From an uncultured Alteromonadales bacterium (GTDB lineage: Bacteria; Pseudomonadota; Gammaproteobacteria; Pseudomonadales; Cellvibrionaceae), in assembly GCA_937864365.1 (NCBI GenBank), contig CALMJT010000039.1, forward strand, positions 24,745 through 88,744: DNA of 64,000 bases. The letters are read 5' to 3'. Every line of letters begins with the position of its first letter. The first letter of the stretch is position 1. This document shows positions 48,868 through 62,386 of the stretch, one piece after another. The translations under genes were made by a program, and so were the position numbers. The notes under the pieces were generated by a model. That model was given only the letters and a program-made list of their open reading frames with translations. It was not told the origin of the DNA and ran no database searches.

Positions 48868-49233
48868 ATGGATTATCATCGACTAACATTAAACAGTAGT
48901 GACAGCGATGATGTAGCAGGAGGCCGAGATGAAGGCTTGGCCGTCGCGGAACAAAAGCCGCAACTTAAGCGTCCTTCTATGTATAAAGTAATCATGCTTA
49001 ACGATGATTACACTCCCATGGAGTTCGTCGTAGAAGTGTTAGAGACATTTTTTTCAATGCATCGTGAGCAAGCGACACAAATCATGCTCAAGGTTCATAC
49101 GAACGGAAGCGCAGTATGCGGTGTCTTTACAAAAGATATTGCCGAAACGAAAGCTGCGCAGGTAAACCAGTACGCTCGGGAAAACCAACATCCGTTATTG
49201 TGTGAGATTGCTGCCGCTGAAGACGATGAATAA
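48868..49233 (+). CDS. clpS: ClpS N-degron adaptor
   Basis: Binds proteins with Leu, Phe, Trp or Tyr N-termini and delivers them to ClpAP. I chose the ATG at 48868 (121 aa, [11 protein letters not shown]); an earlier TTG at 48838 has no better site. The core [24 protein letters not shown] contains the N-degron pocket and MEF, followed by the ClpA-contact helix HTNGSAVCG. clpA follows after 30 bp. Confidence 0.95.
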   Translation: MDYHRLTLNSSDSDDVAGGRDEGLAVAEQKPQLKRPSMYKVIMLNDDYTPMEFVVEVLETFFSMHREQATQIMLKVHTNGSAVCGVFTKDIAETKAAQVNQYARENQHPLLCEIAAAEDDE

Positions 49234-49263
49234 TTTTTAGGTGTATCAGTTGAGGTCGAAAAA

Positions 49264-51537
49264 ATGTTAAGCAAGGACTTAGAAGTTACACTGAATCAAG
49301 CTTTCAAAGGTGCTCGAACAAAACGTCATGAATTCATGACTGTTGAGCATTTATTGTTAGCGTTGATTGATAACGAGGCCGCAGCTTCCGTACTGAAAGC
49401 TTGTGGTGCAGATCTCAACAATTTACGCAAGGAGTTAATCGAGTTTGTCGATTCTACAACACCCCTTATCCCTGAAGATGATACCGAGCGTGAAACACAG
49501 CCAACGTTAGGTTTTCAACGTGTTCTACAGCGTGCCGTTTTTCATGTTCAATCTTCAGGCCGCAAAGAGGTTACTGGAGCCAATGTTCTTGTCGCTATAT
49601 TCAGCGAACAAGAAAGCCAAGCCGTTTATTATCTAAAACAGCAAAATATCGCCCGTATTGACGTGGTCAACTTTATCACTCATGGCATCTCTAAAGTGGG
49701 TGGCCAAAGCGAGCACAATCTCGATAGCAACCAAGAATCCATAGATGAAGAGTCTATAGCGTCTGGTGAATCCTCGGCGAGCAGTCCTCTCGATTCCTAC
49801 GCAACAAATCTAAACGAAGAAGCGCTTCAAGGGCGTATCGATCCATTGGTTGGTCGTGATGATGAAGTTGAGCGTGTAGCGCAAGTTCTCGTTCGTCGTC
49901 GCAAAAATAACCCATTGTTGGTGGGTGAATCCGGCGTGGGTAAAACCGCCATCGCCGAAGGCTTAGCAAAACGTATTGTTGATGGCGATGTTCCCGACGT
50001 ATTGCTTGAGAGCGTTGTTTATTCCCTAGATATGGGATCTTTACTCGCGGGTACAAAATATCGCGGCGATTTCGAAAAGCGTTTCAAGGGTTTGCTTGCT
50101 CAACTTAAAAAGAAAGAGAAAGCAATTCTGTTCATTGACGAGATTCACACCATCATTGGCGCTGGGGCAGCATCGGGCGGTGTTATGGACGCTTCGAACC
50201 TACTCAAGCCTTTGTTAACGTCGGGTGACATTCGCTGCATCGGTTCGACAACGTTCCAAGAATATCGCGGCATTTTTGATAAAGATCGTGCTTTATCGAG
50301 ACGTTTCCAAAAAATCGATGTTAACGAACCAAGTGTCGAAGATACCTATCAAATTTTGAAAGGTCTCAAAACGCGATTCGAAGAACATCACAGCCTTAAA
50401 TATACCGATGCCGCACTCAGAGCTGCCTCTGAGCTCGCGTCTAAATACATCACCGATCGCTTTATGCCCGATAAAGCCATTGATGTTATTGATGAGGCTG
50501 GTGCTTATCAGCAATTGCAACCGCTCAACAAAAGACGTCGTCAGATTGGCACCGCCGATATTGAAAAAATCGTTGCTAAAATTGCTCGAATTCCACCCAA
50601 AAGTGTTTCATCGAGCGACAAAGAGCTTCTTCAAAAACTGGATGAGCAACTCAAGCTTACCGTGTTTGGGCAAAATGATGCTATTGAAGCTTTATCGACC
50701 GCTATCAAGTTGTCACGTGCGGGTTTGAACTCACCGGATAAGCCTGTAGGTTCTTTCCTATTTGCTGGTCCAACGGGGGTTGGTAAAACGGAGCTATGTC
50801 GTCAATTAGCGTCTGCAATGGGTATTGAGCTGCTTCGATTCGATATGTCTGAGTATATGGAACGACACACCGTTTCGCGTTTAATTGGTGCTCCTCCAGG
50901 TTATGTGGGCTTCGACCAAGGTGGTTTGTTAACCGAAGCGGTTACCAAGCATCCGCATTGTGTTGTTCTTCTTGATGAGATTGAGAAGGCGCATCCAGAA
51001 GTATTCAATTTACTGCTTCAGGTAATGGATCACGGTACTTTAACGGATAACAATGGCCGTAAAGCTGATTTCCGTAATGTTGTGTTGATCATGACAACCA
51101 ATGCTGGCGCAGAAGATATGAGCCGTGCTTCTATTGGATTCTCAAAACAAGATCACTCAACCGACGGTATGGAAGCAATCAAGAAGCTGTTTACTCCTGA
51201 GTTCCGTAACCGATTAGATGCCATTATTCAATTTGGCGCGCTTACTCTTGAGGTTATCAAAACGGTGGTTGATAAGTTTTTGGTTGAGCTCCAAGCGCAG
51301 CTTGATGAAAAGCATGTGGTTCTTAACGTAGACGAAGATGCTCGTGAATGGCTGGCAGTTCACGGTTATGACGAAAAATTAGGTGCAAGACCTATGGCTC
51401 GTTTGATCAAAGAAAAGCTGAAAAAACCATTGGCCGAAATGGTGTTATTTGGCGATTTGTCTACCGGCGGTTCGGTGGATATATCAATCGAAAACGACGA
51501 CATTCATATTGCGGTGGAAGCACCAGAGTTGGTTTAA
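49264..51537 (+). CDS. clpA: ClpA ATP-dependent unfoldase
   Basis: Hexameric AAA+ unfoldase of the ClpAP protease (757 aa). An N-terminal domain (about 1-150) is followed by D1 with Walker [10 protein letters not shown] and D2 with Walker [10 protein letters not shown]. Walker B segments LFIDEIH and [11 protein letters not shown] are present, as is the ClpP-contact region before D2. The gene is transcribed with clpS. The acidic linker at about 150-190 is long and Ser/Glu rich. Confidence 0.97.
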   Translation: MLSKDLEVTLNQAFKGARTKRHEFMTVEHLLLALIDNEAAASVLKACGADLNNLRKELIEFVDSTTPLIPEDDTERETQPTLGFQRVLQRAVFHVQSSGRKEVTGANVLVAIFSEQESQAVYYLKQQNIARIDVVNFITHGISKVGGQSEHNLDSNQESIDEESIASGESSASSPLDSYATNLNEEALQGRIDPLVGRDDEVERVAQVLVRRRKNNPLLVGESGVGKTAIAEGLAKRIVDGDVPDVLLESVVYSLDMGSLLAGTKYRGDFEKRFKGLLAQLKKKEKAILFIDEIHTIIGAGAASGGVMDASNLLKPLLTSGDIRCIGSTTFQEYRGIFDKDRALSRRFQKIDVNEPSVEDTYQILKGLKTRFEEHHSLKYTDAALRAASELASKYITDRFMPDKAIDVIDEAGAYQQLQPLNKRRRQIGTADIEKIVAKIARIPPKSVSSSDKELLQKLDEQLKLTVFGQNDAIEALSTAIKLSRAGLNSPDKPVGSFLFAGPTGVGKTELCRQLASAMGIELLRFDMSEYMERHTVSRLIGAPPGYVGFDQGGLLTEAVTKHPHCVVLLDEIEKAHPEVFNLLLQVMDHGTLTDNNGRKADFRNVVLIMTTNAGAEDMSRASIGFSKQDHSTDGMEAIKKLFTPEFRNRLDAIIQFGALTLEVIKTVVDKFLVELQAQLDEKHVVLNVDEDAREWLAVHGYDEKLGARPMARLIKEKLKKPLAEMVLFGDLSTGGSVDISIENDDIHIAVEAPELV

Positions 51538-51551
51538 CACCAACTCTGTAC

Positions 51552-51600
51552 GTGCAGTTCAACATTATAAAGTATTAGCTTTTTTGATGTTGAGCTGCAC
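51552..51600. terminator. Hairpin between convergent clpA and infA, probable terminator
   Basis: Arms GTGCAGTTCAACAT (51552-51565) and ATGTTGAGCTGCAC (51587-51600) pair over 14 bp with one G-T pair. The 21-base loop contains a T-run. It lies 15 bp after the clpA stop and 67 bp before the infA stop. Confidence 0.6.
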
Positions 51601-51666
51601 ATTGTATGTGCGACTTCTTGATAGTATGTGAATACGAGGGTATTTACAGAAGAGAAGGGCAGCTGA

Positions 51667-51885
51667 TTATCTGGCTCGGTAGGTGATTCTTGCTTTGCTC
51701 AGATCGTATGGGGTCAATTCTACTTTTACTTTATCGCCAGTAAGGATACGAATGTAGTTTTTGCGCATTTTTCCCGAAATGTGTGCAATCACCATATGGC
51801 CATTTTCCAACTTGACTCGAAAGGTAGTGTTTGGGAGCGTGTCTACTACTTCACCTTCCATTTCAATGTTGTCTTCTTTCGCCAT
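51667..51885 (-). CDS. infA: Translation initiation factor IF-1
   Basis: 72 aa, the exact usual size. It binds the ribosomal A site during initiation. The sequence [40 protein letters not shown] and [21 protein letters not shown] is nearly invariant in the family. It is convergent with clpA and upstream of bpt in the leftward direction. Confidence 0.98.
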   Translation of the reverse strand: MAKEDNIEMEGEVVDTLPNTTFRVKLENGHMVIAHISGKMRKNYIRILTGDKVKVELTPYDLSKARITYRAR

Positions 51886-52226
51886 TAAAACTATTCCTCA
51901 TTGTATATACAGAATGACGCAAACCGCTCTCGTAGCAGCCGGTCGTTAAATAGGCGTGAATTGTGCCTTATTCCTAGGTTAAGTCAAATCTTTATCCATA
52001 AAAACCAACAATTGATGTAAAAATATATTTTTACATCAATAAAATTTTATCGAATTCCTCGCAGCGCAATGCCGTTATATAAATTCTAGGTAATAAATAA
52101 TTTGGTTTGATTGTTTTGTAACCATGATAGAAGGGTGACATTAATGGCTCGCTCAGATAAAACTGCATTTACTGAATGTTAAATAACAGCAAATTACTGA
52201 GTTAATTGGGTGTGTAATTTTTAATC
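51886..52226. other. Intergenic region between infA and bpt
   Basis: About 340 bp, AT-rich, with no open frame of note. It presumably holds the infA promoter (leftward) within the first 100 bp. I see no RNA gene or repeat in it. Confidence 0.55.
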
Positions 52227-52934
52227 TCAGTAATCGCGAATCCAGCGGCCATCAATGTAAGATTCCAACGGCTTAAACTTAGATTTATAGGTCATTTTGG
52301 TACAATTTTTAATCCAATAACCTAAATACACTGCATGTAGCCCAAGCTCTTCAGCAAGTTGAATTTGAGTCAATATTGCGAAGGTTCCTAAGCTTCTTGA
52401 CTGTAACTCCGGATCAAAAAAGGTATAGACCGCAGAAATTCCAGTCTCTAATTCATCAATAACAGCAACCGCTATTAGTGTGCTTTCTAGATAAAACTCT
52501 ATAAATCGAGTTAATCCCCATTCCGAGGTGAGAAACGTGCTGTATTGTGCTCGACTTGGAGGATACATATCTCCGTCGGCATGTCGTTCGTTGATGTATT
52601 TCTCGTAAAGTTGGTAATGCTTTTTAGCATCAATCGAATTGACTACTTTAAAGGTGATATCGGAGTTTAATTTAAGGCAGCGCTTTTGTTGGCGATTTGG
52701 TGTGAATTCTTTGACGGGTATACGAACCGGTATACACGCAGAACAAAACGCACATTGTGGTCGATATAGGTGTTGGCCGCTGCGTCTAAATCCAATTTCC
52801 GAGAGCCGACTGTATATTTCTCGGTTAATTTCCGCATCTGGATCAACAAATACGGTCGTTGCTATTTCATCTTGTAAATAGCTGCACTTATGAGGATGTG
52901 TAGTGAACAGTTTTAAGTTAGCCAGATTCGTCAC
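52227..52934 (-). CDS. bpt: Bpt aspartate/glutamate leucyltransferase
   Basis: Transfers Leu from Leu-tRNA to proteins starting with Asp or Glu, creating an N-degron read by ClpS (235 aa). The N-terminal HKCSYLQDEIATTVFVDPDA, the CAFCSACIPVRIPV segment and RHADGDMYPPSRAQY are typical of bacterial Bpt (related to eukaryotic ATE1). It is downstream of aat in leftward order, with a 46-bp gap. Confidence 0.95.
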   Translation of the reverse strand: MTNLANLKLFTTHPHKCSYLQDEIATTVFVDPDAEINREIYSRLSEIGFRRSGQHLYRPQCAFCSACIPVRIPVKEFTPNRQQKRCLKLNSDITFKVVNSIDAKKHYQLYEKYINERHADGDMYPPSRAQYSTFLTSEWGLTRFIEFYLESTLIAVAVIDELETGISAVYTFFDPELQSRSLGTFAILTQIQLAEELGLHAVYLGYWIKNCTKMTYKSKFKPLESYIDGRWIRDY

Positions 52935-52980
52935 CCAATAAGATACGTTACTTAATAATACCCAACCTAACGTTTATACA

Positions 52981-53670
52981 TTAGTTTAGACTACCGGGTT
53001 TTGGTGGTTGAGAAAAGTCATGATTCGCATTAAGTATGCTCTCGAATTCCGCTCTTCTTATCTCGGTTGCGCCTAGTGAAAGCAGGTGATTTGAACGAAC
53101 CTGGCAATCGATAAGTTGGTAATCTAACTCGGCTAATCGCTTGGCAAGAGTTATAAAACCGAGCTTAGAAGTATTTGGCTCCAAACTGAACATAGACTCG
53201 CCATAAAATACTTTATTAATAGCTAGCCCATAAAGCCCTCCAACCAGTTTATTGTCACGCCAAACTTCTACACTTTTGCCAAAACCAAGCCTGTGAAGTG
53301 CGCAATACGCCTCTCTTAATTCGTCGGTAATCCAAGTTCCTTCAAACTGCCTGCGAGTTTCTCCACACAGGTAAATAACCTCGTCAAAATTTTGGTTGAA
53401 AGATACGTGATAATCACCTTTGCGAGCTAATTTCTTCATGCTCTTGGATTCATGCACCTGTTTTGGAAATACCACACAACGTGGATCAGGGCTCCACCAG
53501 AGCACCGGCTCGTCTTCACTAAACCATGGAAAAATTCCTCGGCAATAAGCTTCTAAAACTTTTTCCGCCGATAATTCCCCGCCAGCGGCTAATAACCCAT
53601 TAGGGTTTCTTAACGCTTTGGATGTATTTGGAAACGGGGAATCTTCATCGAGCCAAGGAATATTGATCAT
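52981..53670 (-). CDS. aat: Aat leucyl/phenylalanyl-tRNA-protein transferase
   Basis: Adds Leu or Phe to proteins with N-terminal Arg or Lys (229 aa). The motif GIFPWFSEDEPVLWWSPDPR is the family hallmark, and GGLYGLAINKVFYGESMFS forms the active-site core. With bpt, clpS and clpA it makes up the N-degron pathway in this window. Confidence 0.96.
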   Translation of the reverse strand: MINIPWLDEDSPFPNTSKALRNPNGLLAAGGELSAEKVLEAYCRGIFPWFSEDEPVLWWSPDPRCVVFPKQVHESKSMKKLARKGDYHVSFNQNFDEVIYLCGETRRQFEGTWITDELREAYCALHRLGFGKSVEVWRDNKLVGGLYGLAINKVFYGESMFSLEPNTSKLGFITLAKRLAELDYQLIDCQVRSNHLLSLGATEIRRAEFESILNANHDFSQPPKPGSLN

Positions 53671-53857
53671 TTAACGTAAGCAAACCAAAAAGAATAAAAG
53701 ACATACTGTAAGCTAAAACAATTATTACAGGACTATTTTCTTTATAGATTAAGTTCTTATTCGTGGATTTTCAGTATGTTTAGTACCGAAAAGAACAATT
53801 TTTAAGATGAGAGGCTATTGAACCAAGGTAGGAGAGAGAGAATTGTTCGGTACAAAG

Positions 53858-53895
53858 CTTAAGCAGGGCGAGATTTAAACCTCGTCTTGCTTGAG
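53858..53895. repeat. 15-bp hairpin between aat and the repeat element
   Basis: CTTAAGCAGGGCGAG (53858-53872) and CTCGTCTTGCTTGAG (53881-53895) pair fully if three G-T pairs are allowed, with an 8-base loop. The G-T pairs form in plus-strand RNA; in minus-strand RNA they become A-C mismatches. It could be the old trxB terminator or part of a plus-strand transcript, but no plus-strand gene is visible here. Confidence 0.5.
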
Positions 53896-53918
53896 TTCGG
53901 TAGTGTGGAACTACTTTA

Positions 53919-54069
53919 GGAACCTCTGATTAACTCATCCATGATTTAATCAGAGGGAAGAAATTGAAAATGTGATTTCCAATGTCTTCACAATTTCAAT
54001 CACTTACCGTTCTTGAAATTGGCGACACATCCTTGTGTCGCGAGAAACTCTAGGTTAATCAGAGTTTCC
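53919..54069 (-). repeat. Dispersed hairpin element, copy B (151 bp)
   Basis: Nearly identical to copy A at 28980-29130 but in the opposite orientation. It is flanked by TTTA on both sides (53915-53918 and 54070-54073), a clean 4-bp target duplication. In minus-strand reading it has the same GCGACACA-AGGA-TGTGTCGC hairpin (54041-54022) and the same GGA-containing loops in the other hairpins. It begins 29 bp after the trxB stop and is in the sense orientation for trxB. Confidence 0.92.
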
Positions 54070-54098
54070 TTTAGTATAAAACTACATAATTTTAAGAG

Positions 54099-55838
<1,740 letters not shown>

Positions 55839-58184
55839 TTGAGTTCCGAAACAGACGCACAGCCAATGACAGCATCCAAATCTGGAGAGGTTCTCTCGCG
55901 GTTGATAAAAGAGGGAATTTTGATCGCATGCGTGGCTTTAAGCCTCTTTTTGTTGCTTGCCTTGGCGACCTACAAGAATACTGATCCAGGATGGTCCAGC
56001 ACGGGTGCGGGCGGTGCCGTGGCTAATGCCGCCGGTGCCATCGGGGCTTGGGTTGCTGATGTGCTGTTCTCAATTTTTGGTTATACCGCATTTCTTTTCC
56101 CAATTCTTATTGCGTTAAGGGCCGTTAAAGTCTTCATTACTCGCAATACCGACGGTTTAAACTTTGATGGATTGTTATTTGCGCTGAGATTTATTGGCTT
56201 TGTGCTGGTAATGATTTCGGGTACGGCTTTGGTATCTCTGAAGTTTGGTCTAGAAGCCAGCAATTTGCCTTTCTCAAACGGTGGTATTTTAGGCGCTGCT
56301 GTAGCCGAATCCATCGAAAGTGCTTTCAGTTTCACCGGTGGTATGGTGATTTTGTTAGCGCTATTTTTATTTGGTATCACCATTTTTACCGATCTTTCAT
56401 GGATTCGTCTTATGGATAGAATCGGTGCGGGCGTGTTGTCTTTGATTCAATCGATCAAAACACGGCGTGATAGAAAGAAGAAAGATAAACAAGAGTTGGT
56501 TATAGCCCGTGAGGCTGCTTTTGAACGTTTGCAAAGCCGTAAACAAAAAGAACTGCTCTTGCAAAAAAGTGAACCCGTTGAGATTTCTATGCCAACAAAG
56601 CCGGTTAAACGGAGCGAGCGTGTAGAAAAAGAAAAACAAACCAAACTCTTTGACGCACCAGTGGAAGGCGAACTGCCACCTATAAACTTGCTTGATCCCG
56701 CCAACGAAAAGGACAGACGTGGCTTCTCTCAGGAATCCCTAGAGGCCATGAGTCGTATGCTTGAGCTTAAACTGCAAGATTTCGGTATCTCAGCCGAAGT
56801 TGTAGCGGTTATGCCCGGGCCGGTGGTTACTCGATTTGAATTGCAACCGGCTGCTGGAGTTAAAGCAAGCCGAATTACCAACTTAGCGAAAGATCTTGCG
56901 CGCTCGTTGGCGGTAATCAGCGTTCGTGTAGTTGAAGTCATTCCCGGAAAATCCGTAGTTGGTATCGAAATTCCTAATGAGCATCGTCAAATGGTGCGCT
57001 TGAGCGAAGTTCTTGCTTCAGAAGAATACGACAAATCCAAATCGGCTCTTACCCTGGCGTTGGGTCACGATATCGCGGGCGAACCGGTGATTGCCGATCT
57101 CGCTAAAATGCCGCATCTGTTGGTTGCGGGTACGACAGGTTCTGGTAAGTCGGTGGGTGTGAATGCAATGCTGCTGAGCTTGCTGTTCAAATCAACTCCC
57201 GAGCAGGTTCGGCTTATTTTGGTCGATCCTAAAATGCTGGAGCTGTCGGTTTACGAAGGTATTCCTCATCTATTAACTCCCGTAATTACCGATATGAACG
57301 ATGCCGCAAACGGTTTGCGTTGGTGCGTTGGTGAAATGGAACGCCGTTATAAGTTGATGGCAACCATGGGGGTGCGCAACCTCGCTGGTTTTAACCGCAA
57401 GATTGAAGATGCCATCAAAGCCGGTGAGCCTATCAAAGACCCTTTGTTTGTTCCTGAAGAGAATTACGAAGCGGGTGCCGAGCAAGCAACAGCCCCAGAT
57501 CTAGAAACCTTGCCGTTTATTGTTGTTGTGATCGACGAATTTGCCGACATGATGATGATCGTCGGTAAAAAAGTGGAGCAGTTGATCGCGCGAATCGCTC
57601 AAAAAGCTCGTGCAGCGGGAATTCATTTGATTCTGGCAACGCAACGGCCATCGGTGGACGTTATCACAGGTTTGATTAAGGCCAACGTTCCAACACGAAT
57701 GGCCTTCCAAGTATCTTCTAAAATCGACTCTCGAACCATTCTTGATCAGGGTGGGGCAGAGCAGTTATTAGGTCATGGTGACATGCTGTATTTGCCGCCG
57801 GGCAGTGGTGTTCCTGTGCGTGTCCACGGTGCCTTCGTTGATGATCACGAAGTTCATAATGTGGTAGAAGATTGGAAGCGCCGTGGTGAGCCTAACTATC
57901 TCGATGAAATTGTTGATGAAAGCACTAACTCAATTCCAGTGCCGGGGCTGCCTACCGAAGGCGAAGATGGCGCTGCCGATGAGTCTGACCCTCTGTACGA
58001 TGAAGCGCTGGAGTTTGTTACCCAAACGAGAAAAGCTTCTATCTCTTCCGTTCAACGTAAGCTGCGCATCGGCTACAATCGTGCCGCTCGTCTTATTGAG
58101 ACCATGGAGGCCTCTGGTGTTGTCAGTGAGCCGGAAACCAATGGCAGTCGACGGGTTTTAGCGCCTCCACCACCCAGACAATAG
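55839..58184 (+). CDS. ftsK: FtsK DNA translocase
   Basis: Couples division with chromosome-dimer resolution (781 aa, the short form with a small linker). The start is a TTG at 55839. Four transmembrane segments lie in about residues 24-195. The motor domain has Walker [15 protein letters not shown] and Walker [13 protein letters not shown]. The C-terminal gamma winged-helix domain (about 715-781, [20 protein letters not shown] and [15 protein letters not shown]) recognises KOPS sites and XerD. Confidence 0.97.
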   Translation: MSSETDAQPMTASKSGEVLSRLIKEGILIACVALSLFLLLALATYKNTDPGWSSTGAGGAVANAAGAIGAWVADVLFSIFGYTAFLFPILIALRAVKVFITRNTDGLNFDGLLFALRFIGFVLVMISGTALVSLKFGLEASNLPFSNGGILGAAVAESIESAFSFTGGMVILLALFLFGITIFTDLSWIRLMDRIGAGVLSLIQSIKTRRDRKKKDKQELVIAREAAFERLQSRKQKELLLQKSEPVEISMPTKPVKRSERVEKEKQTKLFDAPVEGELPPINLLDPANEKDRRGFSQESLEAMSRMLELKLQDFGISAEVVAVMPGPVVTRFELQPAAGVKASRITNLAKDLARSLAVISVRVVEVIPGKSVVGIEIPNEHRQMVRLSEVLASEEYDKSKSALTLALGHDIAGEPVIADLAKMPHLLVAGTTGSGKSVGVNAMLLSLLFKSTPEQVRLILVDPKMLELSVYEGIPHLLTPVITDMNDAANGLRWCVGEMERRYKLMATMGVRNLAGFNRKIEDAIKAGEPIKDPLFVPEENYEAGAEQATAPDLETLPFIVVVIDEFADMMMIVGKKVEQLIARIAQKARAAGIHLILATQRPSVDVITGLIKANVPTRMAFQVSSKIDSRTILDQGGAEQLLGHGDMLYLPPGSGVPVRVHGAFVDDHEVHNVVEDWKRRGEPNYLDEIVDESTNSIPVPGLPTEGEDGAADESDPLYDEALEFVTQTRKASISSVQRKLRIGYNRAARLIETMEASGVVSEPETNGSRRVLAPPPPRQ

Positions 58185-58276
58185 AGCTTTATTACTTCAA
58201 TAAAAGTAATTTCGCCAAATGCACGGTCTATGGATAACGTAACCACGCACCGTTATCTATTTAGGTAAGATAATTA

Positions 58277-58999
58277 ATGAAACACACACAAACATGGCTT
58301 GTTGCGACGTTTACGTTGTTAACAAGTGGCGCAATGGTTGTGGCCCAAGAGTCGCAAGTTGCTCAAAATCCTCAAGTAGCTCAAAATTTAACGATCGTAC
58401 AAGAAGCGAACGTTGCAGCTGTTGATGTTGACCAAAACCTCATCAGCAGCTTGAAAGCTCTATTGACGCCTCTTGCGAACTCAAAGGGAAAATTCGAGCA
58501 ATCGTTGTATGATCAAACCGGTCAGCTCATTCAAGACTCTTCAGGTAACTATGCGTTAAAGCAACCGGGTAAGTTTCGCTGGGACACGTTAGAGCCATTC
58601 CCGCAGGTTTTGGTAAGCAATGGTGAAACCATTTGGTTGTACGATCCTGATCTAGAGCAGGTAACCATTAAGCCTTTTTCAGCACAGGCCGATCAGTTAC
58701 CGATTCGTATTATTAGCGGCGACTATTCTGTGTTAGAAAACGAATTTGACGTTCGCTTAAATACCAAGCCTTCCTCAAATGGTGAGCAAACGTTTGTGTT
58801 AACGCCGAAAACTTCCGGGCAAATTTTGAGAGTCGAGTTAAGATTTGGCGCTAATAACATCGAGTCAATGTCGGTTGTTGAATCGGGAAATACACGCACC
58901 GAGTTTGTATTCAAAAACACGCAGCCATTAAGTGGGAAAGAGCCGACCAGTTTTGAGTTTATTGTGCCCGAAAATGCCGATGTGTTTTACGATAACTAA
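58277..58999 (+). CDS. lolA: LolA outer-membrane lipoprotein carrier
   Basis: Periplasmic chaperone carrying lipoproteins from LolCDE to LolB (240 aa). A signal peptide of about 23 residues (TWLVATFTLLTSGAMVVA) is followed by an unusual Gln/Ala/Val-rich stretch with a short tandem repeat (QVAQN twice at about residues 27-37). The mature LolA fold then starts near residue 51: GKFEQSLYDQTGQ, GKFRWDTLEPFPQ and ETIWLYDPDLEQVT. It is between ftsK and rarA as in other gammaproteobacteria. Confidence 0.95.
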   Translation: MKHTQTWLVATFTLLTSGAMVVAQESQVAQNPQVAQNLTIVQEANVAAVDVDQNLISSLKALLTPLANSKGKFEQSLYDQTGQLIQDSSGNYALKQPGKFRWDTLEPFPQVLVSNGETIWLYDPDLEQVTIKPFSAQADQLPIRIISGDYSVLENEFDVRLNTKPSSNGEQTFVLTPKTSGQILRVELRFGANNIESMSVVESGNTRTEFVFKNTQPLSGKEPTSFEFIVPENADVFYDN

Positions 59000-59018
59000 C
59001 GTATTGTCGCGTTAATGT

Positions 59019-60359
59019 ATGAATAATTCACTGTTCCCCGAAAGCACATCTCATCAACCTTTGGCAGCACGTATGCGGCCAAGAAATTTTGATGAATATG
59101 TTGGGCAGCAACATTTATTGGCTAAAGGGCGGCCTCTAAGACAAGCTATCGAGTCTGATCGGCTGCACTCCATGATATTTTGGGGCCCGCCGGGTGTTGG
59201 CAAAACCTCCTTGGCACGCACGATTGCGGAGTTAACCAAGGCTCGATTTGAGACAATTTCCGCGGTTCTCGCAGGCGTTAAAGAAATTCGAGCCAGTGTG
59301 GATATTGCCAAGCAGCATCTCGCTCAAACCGGTCGTCGTACCGTGGTTTTTGTTGACGAAGTGCATCGTTTTAATAAATCTCAGCAAGATGCCTTTTTAC
59401 CTCATGTAGAAGACGGCACCATTTGCTTTATAGGCGCTACCACCGAAAACCCTTCGTTTGAAATCAATAATGCACTCTTGTCACGATGCCGGGTTTATAA
59501 ACTAAAACAGTTAGAAGAGACTGATCTGCTCTCATTGGTAAAGGCAGCGCTAACCGATTCCGAACGTGGCCTGGGTGAGTTACATCTCACGATTAGTGAT
59601 GAAGCCCTAGCGTTATTGCTTTATACGGCCTCCGGCGATGCAAGAAAATCTCTTAATTTACTAGAGATGAGCGTCGATTTATTAGCGCAAGATACCTCTA
59701 CCATTGACGTAGATGTTATGGCCGAAGTGGTAAGCAGCGATGTTCGTCATTTCGACAAGGGCGGTGATCTCTTTTATGAACAAATTTCCGCGTTGCATAA
59801 ATCGGTTCGAGGCAGTTCTCCCGATGCCGCTTTGTATTGGTGCCTAAGAATGCTCGACGGTGGTTGCGATCCGCTGTATATCGCGCGCAGAGTTGTGCGC
59901 ATGGCAACGGAAGATGTTGGCAACGCTGACCCGCGTGCGTTGGAAATCGCGTTAAACGCTTGGATGACGCAAGAGCGACTTGGCAGCCCAGAAGGCGAGT
60001 TAGCCATTGCGCAATCGGTGGTTTACATGGCTTGCGCACCAAAAAGTAATGCGGTTTACAAAGCCTTTAATGAATGTCGAGCCGCGATTGCCTCTCAGCC
60101 CAGCTATGATGTGCCCATCCATTTACGAAATGCACCGACCAAATTAATGAAAAATCTGGGTTACGGCGAAGAGTATCGCTACGCCCACGATGAGCCCGGC
60201 GCATACGCTGCCGGTGAGAATTATTTCCCCGAAGAACTTGCCGATTCTGAGTTTTATCATCCAACCGACCGTGGTCTTGAACAAAAAATCAGCGAAAAAC
60301 TCAAGTTTTTACGCACGCAAGACGCAGCAAGTTCCCGCAAACGCTATAGAAACAGGTAA
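59019..60359 (+). CDS. rarA: RarA (MgsA) replication-associated AAA+ ATPase
   Basis: 446-aa clamp-loader-like ATPase acting at stalled forks. Motifs: RPRNFDEYVGQQHLL, Walker A WGPPGVGKTSLARTIA, Walker B VVFVDEVHRFNKSQQD, sensor 1 GATTENPSFEIN, and the C-terminal tetramerisation part with GGCDPLYIARRVVRMA. It starts 19 bp after lolA, so the two are probably co-transcribed. Confidence 0.96.
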   Translation: MNNSLFPESTSHQPLAARMRPRNFDEYVGQQHLLAKGRPLRQAIESDRLHSMIFWGPPGVGKTSLARTIAELTKARFETISAVLAGVKEIRASVDIAKQHLAQTGRRTVVFVDEVHRFNKSQQDAFLPHVEDGTICFIGATTENPSFEINNALLSRCRVYKLKQLEETDLLSLVKAALTDSERGLGELHLTISDEALALLLYTASGDARKSLNLLEMSVDLLAQDTSTIDVDVMAEVVSSDVRHFDKGGDLFYEQISALHKSVRGSSPDAALYWCLRMLDGGCDPLYIARRVVRMATEDVGNADPRALEIALNAWMTQERLGSPEGELAIAQSVVYMACAPKSNAVYKAFNECRAAIASQPSYDVPIHLRNAPTKLMKNLGYGEEYRYAHDEPGAYAAGENYFPEELADSEFYHPTDRGLEQKISEKLKFLRTQDAASSRKRYRNR

Positions 60360-60401
60360 ACTAGCGCCCTTGTAATTAAACGATAAGTTACCGAGATTGT
60401 T

Positions 60402-60782
60402 ATGTGGCAGTGGTTTGCAGTGGCCTTAGGTGGTGCTTTGGGGGCGAGTGTGCGATTTGGTGTCTCTACCTATTTGTTACCCGTTCAACCCGATAAATTT
60501 CCTTGGGCTACCTTTGCCGTAAACATTGTCGGCTGCTTTTTGATTGGTGTGCTTTACACTCTGATCGTTGAAAAACAACTTTGGTCTCATCAGTGGCGGA
60601 TTATTCTCATCACTGGTTTTTTGGGCGCTTTAACGACTTTTTCGACCTTCTCAATCGAATCGGTGCAGTTGTACTTGCGAGGCTACACACTCTTGGCGAT
60701 CGCTAATACGGTCTTTACAATGCTCGGCTGTTTAACAGCGGCAGCGTGTGGCTTGCATGTTTCTAGTCGTTGGTTGGGATGA
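60402..60782 (+). CDS. crcB: CrcB/Fluc fluoride channel
   Basis: 126-aa fluoride-export channel with four transmembrane segments. The family pattern GGALGASVRF, FPWATFAVNIVGCFLIG and GFLGALTTFSTFSIE (fluoride-path Phe residues) is complete. The 42-bp gap after rarA is too short for a fluoride riboswitch. It is a single copy here, which suits dimeric Fluc channels. Confidence 0.94.
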   Translation: MWQWFAVALGGALGASVRFGVSTYLLPVQPDKFPWATFAVNIVGCFLIGVLYTLIVEKQLWSHQWRIILITGFLGALTTFSTFSIESVQLYLRGYTLLAIANTVFTMLGCLTAAACGLHVSSRWLG

Positions 60783-60800
60783 TCGATCCGTTAATCGTAA

Positions 60801-62171
<1,371 letters not shown>

Positions 62172-62211
62172 TATTTGAAACCTAACATTCGAAACCTAGC
62201 ATTTAATGATA

Positions 62212-62360
62212 AAAAACTCTGATTAATCCGAGTTTTTTGCAACACAAGGATGTGTTGCCGATGTAACAATATTAAGCGATTGAAATTGTGAAAAATGAAA
62301 AATCGTAATTTCAATTTTTTGACCTCTGATTAAATTCTGGAAGAGTTGATCAGAGGTTCT
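62212..62360 (+). repeat. Dispersed hairpin element, copy C (149 bp, diverged)
   Basis: Same architecture as copies A and B but with many substitutions. The hairpins persist through paired changes: the second is GCAACACA-AGGA-TGTGTTGC (62239-62258), where one G-C pair has become A-T, and the first stem is AAAACTC/GAGTTTT, again G-C to A-T. The last stem has a T-G pair that can form only in this orientation's RNA. The ends are eroded and no target duplication is visible. It lies 40 bp after serS. Confidence 0.85.
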
Positions 62361-62386
62361 TACCGTTGGCTTGTCGGTGTTCATTA

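Noticed and set aside
60360..60401. Fluoride riboswitch before crcB
   Set aside because: The gap is only 42 bp, too short for the motif, and no pseudoknot pairing is visible.
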